A DNA stretch of 64,000 nt from Nelumbo lutea (taxonomy: Eukaryota > Streptophyta > Magnoliopsida > Proteales > Nelumbonaceae), in contig JAKGHH010000002.1 of NCBI GenBank assembly GCA_022828595.1, positions 65,816,383-65,880,382 on the forward strand. Direction: 5' to 3'. How positions within the stretch are numbered: the stretch's first letter is position 1; each line of letters begins with the position of its first letter. A program made the position numbers and the translations under genes. The notes under the pieces are model-generated. The model did no database searches and was not told the origin of the DNA. It saw nothing but the letters and a program-made list of their open reading frames with translations. Positions 61,801-64,000 of this stretch are shown here, piece by piece.

Positions 61801-62210
61801 GCTCATTTAAAAGTTTAAAATATTAATAAGATATTATGTAGGAAATGGTAAATTATGAAGTGGCTAGAGGAATAAATGCACATGTAAAACAGCAATGATA
61901 TGTGCAGTAGTTTTTTTTATTTGTGGTTAACCAGTAACTTCCATTTCCTCAGTTCCACTACCAGCATATTAAATTTTAGAGAATGATTTCTTCATCAATA
62001 TCTAACTACATCAGAGTTGGAATTTTACTCTAATTAAAGAGAACATCCACAAATGGAACTAACAACTCTCGTAAAGTCCACTGTGGCTCTAAATAACAAA
62101 AAAAAAAAAAAATCTTGCTATGAATAAAGGATACTTTCAATGCTTTGTTGTGAATTGTTGAGTTTAGAAAGCTTCTCAGTCAATATCTGTCCATCAAATG
62201 CGTCATTCAT
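16024..62210 (-). CDS. RPRD1-like: RPRD/CID-domain protein, seven exons spanning 46 kb
   Basis: Exons in order are 62210-62135, 60141-59894, 51202-51050, 50885-50729, 25770-25631, 25537-25502 and 16887-16024. They join in phase to 557 codons plus TAA, and every intron has GT and AG ends. Residues 1-130 form a CID domain ([73 protein letters not shown]). Residues about 160-280 hold the conserved helical region ([20 protein letters not shown]) and coiled coil. The rest is Pro-rich, with [14 protein letters not shown], a PEKRPKLEK basic patch and a run of about 12 Gln. CID proteins of this class bind phosphorylated RNA polymerase II C-terminal repeats in the nucleus and help recruit CTD phosphatase and termination factors. 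Introns are 1,993, 8,691, 164, 24,958, 93 and 8,614 bp, the large ones filled with transposons. No lesion is seen in any exon, so the gene is probably functional. Confidence 0.9.
17150..18160 (-). mobile_element. Copia 5' remnant: LTR, primer site, start of gag
   Basis: On the minus strand an LTR ends TTTACA at 17828, then TGGTATCAGAGC (17824-17813), complementary to initiator tRNA-Met, as in Copia elements. About 430 bp further in, a gag start encodes [20 protein letters not shown] (17160-17396). Everything downstream of gag is missing. The far LTR edge near 18160 is uncertain. In intron 6, same direction as the host gene. Confidence 0.7.
18162..18511 (+). other. Unrecognised open frame of about 116 codons, possible captured exon
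   Basis: An uninterrupted plus-strand frame ends TGA at 18509 and reads like a real protein: [60 protein letters not shown]. Composition is balanced, with no low complexity. I do not recognise the family. It begins right at the Copia remnant edge and lies antisense in intron 6. It could be a retro- or transposon-captured fragment, or a piece of an unknown gene. Confidence 0.35.
18627..18775 (+). mobile_element. tRNA-derived SINE, 149 bp
   Basis: It starts ACAAAGTGCCAACCGGCTGG, has a pol III B box GGGATCAAATCCC (18662-18674), a G-rich middle, GGGCTAC...GTGTAGCCCC and a CAAAATAATAATAA tail. Flanks CTTAAGTAACAACATC (18611-18626) and CTTAAGTAACAATGTC (18776-18791) are a 16 bp target duplication with two mismatches. 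A second copy is at 27816. Confidence 0.75.
19013..19108. mobile_element. Short MITE related to the hAT at 42946
   Basis: CATAATTGTCAAGGCAATGA at the left resembles the autonomous hAT end CATAGTTGTCAAGGCG. The right edge GCCTTGCCTCAACACCTTGA is its imperfect inverse. A further left end (CATAGTTGTCAAGGCAATGC) stands near 22198. No clear target duplication. Confidence 0.45.
19117..19312. mobile_element. MITE with 33 bp inverted repeats
   Basis: TTTGGCTGTTGGGGG followed by AACAGCCTATGCTGTTG on the left faces CAACAGCATAGGCTGTTGGC then CCCCACAGCCAAA on the right, about four differences over 33 bp. The copy at 8914-9096 shares the interior. Superfamily not resolved. Confidence 0.65.
19380..20480. 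repeat. Degenerate tandem array with alternating spacing
   Basis: The phrase ATCAAATGAAAAACCAAATC recurs near 19457, 19573, 19762, 19873, 20037, 20262 and 20377. Spacings alternate short (about 111-118 bp) and long (about 165-225 bp), so the higher-order unit is about 300 bp. Each unit has CTTTCTTGCAACC...AATAAAACACAAACATGCT and often TAGACT...CACTACCTTACTA. An outlying unit is at 22035-22190, past an inserted block. Intron 6, non-coding. Confidence 0.6.
20490..21170. repeat. Dispersed repeat, intron 6 copy (partner at 55290-56420)
   Basis: Shared landmarks in the same order and direction as 55290-56420: GATATCAACAGACATTTCACC-type start, TACAATTGCA.ATTTAAGGCT, TTAGCCATCTTCTCT, ACTTGCCATTTTGAC.TTTGT, AGTAAGCCAATTAT.CAATCA and a CACCAAATC.T...GATATTGCAAA end. 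No coding potential. Nature unknown. Confidence 0.6.
21770..21981 (+). mobile_element. 5'-truncated LINE tail (end of RNase H plus 3' UTR)
   Basis: Encodes [21 protein letters not shown], the RNase H end of plant LINEs, then a 3' hairpin (21890-21917) and a short A-run. TGGGTCAAT lies on both sides (21761-21769, 21982-21990), a clean target duplication. Confidence 0.8.
23091..23265. mobile_element. MITE-like element with AAGGTTCAAAGTATC ends
   Basis: AAGGTTCAAAGTATCAATA faces GATATTTTAAACCTT-type sequence (CATATCAATATTTTAAACCT) as an imperfect inverted repeat. The GTATCGG and CCGATAC motifs inside are inverted too. No clean duplication. Confidence 0.45.
23560..23826 (-). mobile_element. Copia 3' remnant (end of RNase H, polypurine tract, part of LTR)
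   Basis: On the minus strand, [16 protein letters not shown] matches the tail of Copia polyproteins. CTCAGCTTGAGGGGGAGTG follows (purine tract at about 23773-23790), then LTR-like sequence with GA-rich transcribed part. A minus LINE has entered at 23827. Confidence 0.55.
23827..24257 (-). mobile_element. 5'-truncated LINE tail
   Basis: Poly(T) at 23828 is the 3' end. Minus-strand frames show [20 protein letters not shown] and KKFKWLTKN, typical RNase H of plant LINEs, with stops. A 3' hairpin (23893-23921) is present. TTTTCCAAGAT (23814-23824) and TTTTCCAATAT (24258-24268) may be the target duplication. Confidence 0.65.
24398..25129 (+). mobile_element. 5'-truncated LINE (RNase H region), 732 bp
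   Basis: It opens with VWEERNE, continues with [31 protein letters not shown] and [20 protein letters not shown], the start and middle of RNase H, with frameshifts and stops. TTGCATCTAAAACATG (24382-24397) and TTGCATCTAAACATG (25130-25144) form the target duplication. Confidence 0.75.
25502..25537 (-). CDS. RPRD1-like: RPRD gene exon 6 (36 nt micro-exon)
   Basis: Acceptor GTTTTCAG|GAATCA, donor CAA|GTAAGT; encodes exactly [12 protein letters not shown], a coiled-coil turn. It sits 93 bp from exon 5 and 8.6 kb from exon 7. Skipping it would keep the frame. Confidence 0.85.
25631..25770 (-). CDS. RPRD1-like: RPRD gene exon 5
   Basis: Acceptor TTCTTCAG|GAATTG, donor CAG|GTTTTC. Encodes [20 protein letters not shown] through LKEALQDQ, with heptad-like leucines. 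The first usable AG is favoured because the next one (TGAGCAG) would break phase. Confidence 0.85.
25876..25896. repeat. (CA)n microsatellite
   Basis: Nine to ten CA units in intron 4, just upstream of the AT-rich block. Confidence 0.85.
25907..27735. mobile_element. AT-rich block, possibly a non-autonomous Helitron
   Basis: About 1.8 kb, extremely AT-rich, with many TTGTATTTT units between 27030 and 27360. Near the right edge CCCGTGCATCGCACAGG can form a hairpin about 15 bp before GTTAGT, like a Helitron 3' end. Near the left edge TCTAGG opens the block and CCATGTGGCA occurs at 26147. No helicase or inverted termini. The assignment is weak. Confidence 0.3.
27816..28054 (+). mobile_element. 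tRNA-derived SINE interrupted by a MITE
   Basis: It matches the 18627 copy: ACAAGGTGCCAACCAGCTGG, A-box-like GCTGGTTGGTAAGG, B box GGGATCAAATCGC, GGGCTACC and TTGTGTAGCCC, then an A-rich tail. AATCCTATTTTCCC (27802-27815) and AATCCCATTTTCCC (28055-28068) are its 14 bp duplication with one mismatch. Confidence 0.75.
27890..27988. mobile_element. 99 bp hAT-type MITE inside the SINE
   Basis: TAGGGTCGAGCCAAG and CTTGGCTTGAATCAACCCCTA are inverted ends. GCCTACAC (27882-27889) and GCCTGCAC (27989-27996) are an 8 bp duplication with one mismatch. Removing it gives a SINE of the same layout as the other copy. Confidence 0.7.
28069..30703. other. Intron 4 stretch without recognisable genes
   Basis: Frames at 28567-28903 and 29402-29720 show no family I know. 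A 31 bp sequence starting GGCTAAAACCC is repeated exactly at 29560 and 29928. 30240-30528 looks like a LINE 3' UTR (T/G-rich, CAATAAAATTTTC, then ACCAAAAAATAATG) without its coding part. Confidence 0.5.
30735..31470 (+). pseudogene. LINE reverse transcriptase, N-terminal half
   Basis: [57 protein letters not shown] are the first blocks of plant LINE reverse transcriptase. A frameshift near 31140 moves on to [15 protein letters not shown] and KLDL, another near 31260 to [18 protein letters not shown] and [17 protein letters not shown]. The Copia LTR then cuts in. Confidence 0.85.
31471..31812 (-). repeat. 3' LTR of the Copia element
   Basis: Left copy; TGTAAATCAG to CTCTTTACA in plus-strand reading. 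Immediately right of it is the polypurine tract (CCCCCCCTCAAG on plus). Confidence 0.9.
31783..32935 (-). pseudogene. Copia reverse transcriptase (C-terminal part) and RNase H
   Basis: It begins abruptly at [17 protein letters not shown]. The first third of reverse transcriptase, with the [18 protein letters not shown] catalytic Asp, is missing. [11 protein letters not shown] is present. RNase H shows [40 protein letters not shown] and [20 protein letters not shown]. An in-frame TGA follows ELLWL. Confidence 0.9.
32935..34169 (-). pseudogene. Copia integrase
   Basis: [12 protein letters not shown] and CESCELAKH are the zinc-binding part. [27 protein letters not shown] and [14 protein letters not shown] carry the DDE residues. 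The open frame covers 415 codons and ends [18 protein letters not shown], at the deletion joint. Confidence 0.9.
34428..35639 (-). pseudogene. Copia gag and protease
   Basis: Gag starts [20 protein letters not shown] and [15 protein letters not shown], runs through [13 protein letters not shown], and after stops reaches the zinc knuckle [14 protein letters not shown] (CX2CX4HX4C). Protease shows [14 protein letters not shown]; the catalytic Asp of the usual DSGAS is Asn here. Several stops break the frame. Confidence 0.85.
36118..36129 (-). promoter_or_regulatory. Copia primer binding site
   Basis: TGGTATCAGAGC on the minus strand, three bases inside the 5' LTR; complementary to the 3' end of initiator tRNA-Met. 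Confidence 0.85.
36133..36471 (-). repeat. 5' LTR of the Copia element
   Basis: Right copy, same ends as 31471-31812, with GAAG shortened by 3 bp and about a dozen substitutions. Confidence 0.9.
36472..37950 (+). pseudogene. LINE reverse transcriptase end and zinc-binding region
   Basis: Resumes directly after the Copia as [20 protein letters not shown], loses the second catalytic motif (HL*FVDG where FADD is usual), then [45 protein letters not shown]. After frameshifts [32 protein letters not shown] and [21 protein letters not shown] form the zinc-binding region. Confidence 0.85.
37768..38493 (+). pseudogene. LINE RNase H, open over 241 codons
   Basis: RNase H residues are in place: [38 protein letters not shown] and [12 protein letters not shown], ending FWASL. 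Upstream [14 protein letters not shown] is the linker seen in all LINE copies here. The only long intact frame of this element. Confidence 0.85.
38536..38566 (+). other. LINE 3' hairpin
   Basis: GGAGAGGTAC, loop CAGCTC, GTGCCTCTCC; arms pair except one T-C. Similar hairpins precede the poly(A) at 21890, 23893 (minus), 50437 and 61562 (minus). Confidence 0.7.
38902..38960. mobile_element. Minute LINE-type insertion (15 bp) with 22 bp duplication
   Basis: A 22 bp sequence starting AAATCTTATA occurs at 38902-38923 and again at 38939-38960 without mismatch. Between them is GCTTATCAAAAAAAC, which looks like the last bases of a LINE 3' end (TTATCAAAAAA). Confidence 0.65.
39340..39720 (-). mobile_element. 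Ty3/gypsy RNase H remnant
   Basis: Minus frames show [46 protein letters not shown] and AALCLDV, resembling the RNase H of plant Ty3/gypsy elements (WTLYFDGS...NNEAEYEAL), with a frameshift and stop. No other part of a gypsy element is recognisable. A 60 bp neighbour (near 39292-39350) recurs near 49010-49070. Confidence 0.6.
39787..40100. repeat. Tandem duplication of about 170 bp
   Basis: AACCCTATAGGGTTYGGGAT, CCATAGGGTAC and CCCAATTATACTTAACATGG occur twice, near 39787-39930 and 39970-40070. Such GGGTACCCG motifs are common in hAT-like subterminal regions. Confidence 0.6.
40101..40784. other. Intron 4 stretch, nothing recognised
   Basis: AT-rich, no plausible frame. The only notable string is AAGGTTCAAAGTATC near 40169, shared with the MITE at 23091. 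Confidence 0.5.
40785..40850 (+). mobile_element. tRNA-like SINE head
   Basis: TGGCCTAGTGGTTAA resembles a pol III A box and GGTTCATATCC about 35 bp later a B box. It is not a foldable complete tRNA, so a SINE head or tRNA relic is preferred. Confidence 0.45.
43629..43790. repeat. Imperfect duplication with hairpin inside the hAT
   Basis: GAAAAAACAGGGG-CCGCCCC-ATACTCC occurs at about 43634 and 43729 with GTTCTCAGTT following each. The CAGGGG...CCCCTA core can form a short stem. Confidence 0.55.
44476..46800 (+). pseudogene. hAT transposase, frameshifted
   Basis: Residues 20-60 form a BED zinc finger ([33 protein letters not shown]) whose usual last Cys after GDV is not visible. [19 protein letters not shown] to VVEEIGGG is the DUF659 part of the catalytic core. 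A frameshift at about 44995 leads to [17 protein letters not shown] and [16 protein letters not shown]. Stops follow to 45540, then [27 protein letters not shown]. After a probable intron (about 45858-45943) [19 protein letters not shown] and [11 protein letters not shown] are the dimerisation region. A second intron precedes [19 protein letters not shown]. The tail is Gly/Arg-rich then Asp-rich. The original enzyme would be roughly 700-750 residues; this copy is inactive. Confidence 0.85.
48517..49100. other. Intron 4 stretch, nothing recognised
   Basis: A GGGACGAGTCGGGACGGG motif near 48583 hints at a hAT-like edge. The minus frame at 48688-48972 has no family resemblance. Confidence 0.5.
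49528..49579. mobile_element. Minute LINE-type insertion (GAT plus poly A)
   Basis: A 21 bp sequence starting AAAGATTGAA occurs at 49528-49548 and 49559-49579. Only GATAAAAAAA lies between, equal to the 3' end of LINEs ending CTGATAAAAAA. Confidence 0.65.
49850..49911. mobile_element. Minute LINE-type insertion, minus orientation
   Basis: AATAATTTCTCATTGTT (49850-49866) and AATAACTTCTCATTGTT (49895-49911) flank 28 bp that on the minus strand read CTGTCTATC plus a run of A, the end of a LINE 3' UTR. Confidence 0.65.
50729..50885 (-). CDS. RPRD1-like: RPRD gene exon 4
   Basis: Acceptor AATACAG|AAATTG, donor CAAG|GTAGAA. Encodes [20 protein letters not shown] onward to DVEHASTQ, start of the helical dimerisation region. 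Only 164 bp from exon 3, then a 25 kb intron. Confidence 0.9.
51050..51202 (-). CDS. RPRD1-like: RPRD gene exon 3
   Basis: Acceptor ATTCCAG|GTAGAC, donor ATA|GTAAGA; 51 codons from [20 protein letters not shown] to KDAHSVRI. It holds the last CID helix and a Ser/Asn/Lys linker. Confidence 0.9.
51250..51385. repeat. Repeat unit, copy 1 (with 53983-54255)
   Basis: AAATTGAAAAGTAAGATTCA, GCATGTTTCTGTTT and TAGTAACTAGTAAGGCAAAA recur at 53983-54090 (partial) and 54090-54255. A tandemly repeated intron segment of about 150 bp, split by the Copia insertion. Confidence 0.65.
51386..52141 (+). pseudogene. Copia integrase C-terminal part
   Basis: An open frame with the last catalytic Glu region ([10 protein letters not shown]), [19 protein letters not shown] and [15 protein letters not shown], then a Pro-rich linker and [13 protein letters not shown]. 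Confidence 0.85.
52220..53736 (+). pseudogene. Copia reverse transcriptase and RNase H
   Basis: Both reverse transcriptase catalytic blocks are present: [12 protein letters not shown] and YVDD. RNase H motifs follow after stops. A 16 bp insertion at 53435 added SKKKK to the RNase H frame. It ends [11 protein letters not shown]. Confidence 0.85.
53416..53469. mobile_element. Minute LINE-type insertion inside Copia RNase H
   Basis: ATCTTTTACAGGAGATTGG (53416-53434) and ATCTTCTACAGGAGATGGG (53451-53469) flank TATC plus twelve A, the LINE 3' end TATCAAAAA. Two mismatches between the repeats. Confidence 0.65.
53744..53982 (+). repeat. Copia 3' LTR
   Basis: TGTTAATGTCG to AATAGCA, after the purine tract. 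TATA-like ACATATAAATT at about 53876 and GA-rich start of the transcript resemble the LTR at 62593. Confidence 0.75.
53983..54255. repeat. Repeat units, copies 2 and 3
   Basis: Two adjacent copies of the intron segment at 51250-51385, sharing TAGTAACTAGTAAGGCAAAA and GTGGCCCAAGCAATAGACTG. The Copia LTR enters copy 2 at its ATTTCTATTTCC part. Confidence 0.65.
54433..57189. mobile_element. Probable non-autonomous Mutator-like element
   Basis: Left TTAAATTACATCGACCCCC and right CCCGATAATTTACCC resemble inverted MULE ends, related to those at 4801. Inner parts (TTTGCAACACTCAGCTACTT against AGGGGCTAAGTGTCACAAAA) also match in inverse. AAAAAGAAA and AAAAATGAA could be a 9 bp duplication with two mismatches. 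Inside are decayed short tandem units (CCATCCAAATGATCTACCAA-like) and the dispersed repeat at 55290-56420. Confidence 0.45.
55290..56420. repeat. Dispersed repeat, intron 2 copy
   Basis: Aligns in the same direction with 20490-21170 over most of its length, with additional sequence near 55400-55750. No coding potential. Confidence 0.6.
57450..58165 (-). mobile_element. 5'-truncated LINE tail
   Basis: Poly(T) at 57455-57470 marks the 3' end. Minus frames: [66 protein letters not shown]. No 3' hairpin. It abuts a plus LINE head to head. Confidence 0.7.
58166..59065 (+). mobile_element. LINE tail interrupted by a minus-strand insertion
   Basis: [39 protein letters not shown] and [12 protein letters not shown] are RNase H. 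At 58458-58959 a minus-oriented, poly(T)-led insert is flanked by GAAATAA (58451-58457, 58960-58966). The LINE 3' part resumes to about 59065. Confidence 0.6.
58458..58959 (-). mobile_element. Unclassified retroposed insert
   Basis: A poly(T) start and GAAATAA flanks indicate retroposition. Minus frames ([20 protein letters not shown]) faintly resemble 23400-23560 but no family is recognisable; perhaps a LINE ORF1 end. Confidence 0.45.
59066..59893. other. Intron 2 end, no gene
   Basis: An imperfect inverted pair (GACCCAGTCGGTCAGTCCAA near 59281 and CACCCAGTCAGAAAACC with GGTTTTAAAACATTG near 59640) suggests an old DNA element. Confidence 0.45.
59894..60141 (-). CDS. RPRD1-like: RPRD gene exon 2 (core of CID)
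   Basis: Acceptor ACACCAG|CATTATC, donor CTG|GTAAGT. It completes TLSHWC and carries most of the CID helices, including [19 protein letters not shown]. 248 nt, ending on a codon boundary. Confidence 0.9.
60142..61498. other. Intron 1, nothing recognised
   Basis: Short frames only, none resembling a family. No terminal repeats noticed. Confidence 0.55.
61499..61752 (-). mobile_element. Short LINE tail with 12 bp duplication
   Basis: ACTAAAAATGCA stands at 61487-61498 and 61753-61764. On the minus strand [32 protein letters not shown] and FFWAHF are the end of RNase H. The 3' UTR has the hairpin GGGGGAG...CTCCCCC and ends CTGATAAAAAA. Confidence 0.85.
61765..62134. other. Rest of intron 1
   Basis: A run of twelve or more A at 62099-62112 lies close to the exon 1 donor. 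Nothing else recognised. Confidence 0.5.
62135..62210 (-). CDS. RPRD1-like: RPRD gene exon 1 (start codon)
   Basis: ATG at 62210; encodes [20 protein letters not shown] and QQSIE, ending one base into a codon before GTATCC. The frame is open further upstream (EDFPQGR before the Met), but related plant proteins begin MN/MS plus a short FxxxIL motif, so this Met is preferred. The 5' UTR is not resolved. Confidence 0.85.
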
Positions 62211-62592
62211 CCTGCCTTGCGGGAAGTCTTCATGCAAAGCAATGGCTGTTGCAACATTGTTAATTGGAAACACATTAGTGTCCAGGATCTATAGAAACAA
62301 TTCTGAAATTAAATGGAAAACCAGACATCAAAATTTTGTATTCAAACCATCAAACACAATGTAACTACTGATATACAAAAAAACATAGTCCAAGACCTGA
62401 AGAACACAATCTCTTGTTCAAATGGTAAAAACATTATAAAAATATGATATCCAAAGATCAAAGGTGGGGAAGGAGGAACTCTCAAACTCCCCTATGAGAA
62501 AATTGATGGCTGCAAAGATAACTTGGTAAGGAAAAGATTCCCAAGGAGCAAATATGGTGTGAATTTAAGGTGCAAGATCCCATCATAAAGGG
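62211..62592 (-). other. Probable 5' UTR/proximal region of the RPRD gene
   Basis: Minus-strand sequence upstream of the ATG. No convincing TATA box or splice acceptor could be fixed; the transcript start may be here or beyond the Copia. Confidence 0.4.
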
Positions 62593-62827
62593 TGTTAAAG
62601 TAGTTTTATTGTTTTTCCTATTGTTTCTACTATTGCTTGTCAACTGTTAGTGTCAACAGTTGACCAGTATTGTTAACAATCAACCAGTTGTAACTTTTTA
62701 CAGTAATGAATAGAAGTATATAAAGGGCTGGCTGTCAAGAGAGATAGATCATTCTCTTGACTTCTCCTCCCTTTCTTCCTATCTCTTCTCTCCTTTTCTC
62801 CCAATTCCTTTCCTTACATGTTGAACA
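62593..62827 (+). repeat. Copia 5' LTR
   Basis: TGTTAAAGTAG to TTGAACA. AGTATATAAAGG (62716-62727) is its TATA region. Layout similar to the LTR at 53744. Confidence 0.75.
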
Positions 62828-63158
62828 TGGTATCAGAACCAATTGCTCATTAAAACAGTTGACTGCTACTGTTAACAGTCAACTGCTACTGCTAACAGTC
62901 GACTGCTATTAACACCCTTCACTGTGAGCTAGAAAGTAGAATACGTCCTCTACTATTTATAGGTGGAAGAAGGGGCCAAGAAGGACTGATTGCCCATCTG
63001 GAAAAGAGGGCTTTGAAGATGTCATAGGTGCAGCCGTGTTTAGTCTTCAATGTGGTGGAGTGAGTAATAGACTGTGGTGTGTTGGTGGACTATTGGTAAG
63101 TGTGTGAAGCTCCCTTTGTGTTCAAGAAAAGAGTAGTGATCCTTTTTTTCACTTTCCC

Positions 63159-63810
63159 ATGGCCTCATCAAGTGACAATCCTAAACCAGCAGTGGGGGTG
63201 CAATCAGACCTAATGAATTCACAGTTGACCACAGTAAAACTCAATGGTACCAACTATAGACCATGGGCTAAGTCAGTTGAGGTATCTCTTATTAGAAGAG
63301 GTAAGTTGAAGTACATTAAGGAGAGTCCGTTGAAGAATGGACCAGAAGGATATAATGAATGGCTACAAGAGAATGACCAACCCTAAATCATGACTTATGG
63401 AATGGAATAACATGGAGAACCACATCAGCATGAATCTTATGTTCCTTGATACAGCTAAGGAGATTTGGGACCATGCTAAGAAATTATACTCTAGGCAAGA
63501 TAATGTCACAAGAATATATCAACCGTACCAAGATTATTTTTCTCTCCAACAAGGGGATAAAAGTGTTGAGTATTATGCTTCATTGAAGAACTTGAGATAT
63601 GAGCTTAATGTCTATCAGCCCCTGTCCATTGACTTGAAGGTGCAACAAGAACAGAGAGAGCACCTTGATGTAGCAAGATTTCTATCATGTTTGAGGTCTA
63701 CGTTTGAACCAGTGAGGGCTCAAATTTTGGGCAATAGTGACCTCCCCTCCTTATCTTAGGTTTTCTCCCATATAAGGAGAGCTTCAACTTCTCATGGCAA
63801 CCATGTTCCT
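63159..63810 (+). pseudogene. Copia gag N-terminal region
   Basis: MASSSDNPKPAVGVQSDLMN, TTVKLNGTNYRPWAKSVEVS and NEWLQEND; TAA at 63384 and a frameshift, then FLDTAKEIWDHAKKLYSRQD, QQGDKSVEYYASLKNLRYEL, FEPVRAQILGNSDLPSLS, a TAG, and VFSHIRRASTSHGN. The zinc knuckle is not reached. Confidence 0.85.
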
Positions 63811-63814
63811 ACCT

Positions 63815-64000
63815 CGGAGGGTAAAATTAATAAACAAAGCACTTCTAGAGAAATGGCTGTGGAGGCTTGGGCAAGGGAGAGAGAGGGAAGCTCTATGGAG
63901 GAGGGTGGTGGGTGGGACATATGGTGTGATAAGATTCAGGTGGGAATCAAGGGAAGTAAGAAGTTCCTATGGGGTGAGTGTTAGGAAAGGAATCATGAAC
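63815..64000 (+). mobile_element. LINE fragment at window edge
   Basis: INKALLEKWLWRLGQ and EALWRRVVGG match the LINE segment [11 protein letters not shown] between reverse transcriptase and zinc-binding region. It is continuous with the Copia gag on its left and cut by the window end. Confidence 0.65.

Larger units (their letters stand above)
62593..64000 (+). mobile_element. Copia element, 5' part, running off the window
   Basis: LTR 62593-62827, primer site TGGTATCAGAAC (62828-62839, one base from the usual tRNA-Met match), a leader with repeated CAACTGCTACTG(T)TAACAGT units (62840-62915), then gag. A LINE fragment interrupts or abuts gag from about 63820. Confidence 0.8.

Noticed and set aside
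62140..62364. Plus-strand open frame of 74 codons
   Set aside because: It is the antisense shadow of exon 1 of the RPRD gene and its upstream region.

Overview
The window is plant nuclear DNA from a transposon-rich angiosperm genome. The evidence is GT-AG introns of 93 bp to 25 kb, plant LINEs with a C-terminal RNase H, Copia elements primed by initiator tRNA-Met, hAT, Mutator and Tourist DNA transposons, tRNA-derived SINEs, and plant-type proteins (hexokinase membrane anchor, X8 domain, invertase/pectinesterase inhibitor). I cannot name the species. A lineage with swollen introns, such as a magnoliid or basal eudicot, is only a guess.

Layout. 1-4800: no gene; degenerate repeats and Tourist-type MITEs. 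4801-7180: a 2.4 kb Mutator-like element with ~90-105 bp inverted termini and a perfect 9 bp target duplication. It carries two captured host fragments head to head: an X8-domain gene start with its TATA box, and hexokinase exon 1 with its splice donor. 7284-7709: a small two-exon gene for a secreted glycine-rich protein. 8900-13250: MITEs, a non-autonomous hAT and a decayed tandem array. 13934-14551: a broken inhibitor-domain (PMEI) gene. 16024-62210: one host gene on the minus strand, rebuilt here from seven exons (1,674 nt, 557 codons plus stop). It encodes an RPRD-type protein: CID domain, coiled-coil region, then a Pro/Gln-rich tail. It should bind the RNA polymerase II C-terminal domain. 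Exons are under 4% of its 46 kb span.

Its introns are a stratified record of transposition. Intron 6 (8.6 kb) has a Copia 5' remnant, a SINE, MITEs, a tandem array and a LINE tail. Intron 4 (25 kb) has LINE tails, an AT-rich possible Helitron, a SINE with a hAT MITE inside it, a LINE split by a 5 kb Copia, a Ty3/gypsy scrap, and a second LINE split by a 4.6 kb hAT with recognisable transposase. Intron 2 (8.7 kb) has a truncated Copia, a Mutator-like element and nested LINEs. Intron 1 has a short LINE with a 12 bp duplication. About 380 bp upstream of the start codon another Copia begins in the opposite direction and runs to the window edge.

Most notable: (1) the two-gene Pack-MULE; (2) four minute LINE-type insertions, each only 10-28 bp of 3' end plus poly(A) between 17-22 bp direct repeats; (3) a hairpin before the poly(A) of five LINE copies whose stem changes sequence but still pairs; (4) nested insertions whose duplications can be read to the base. 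All calls are from reading the sequence; no database search or folding program was run.
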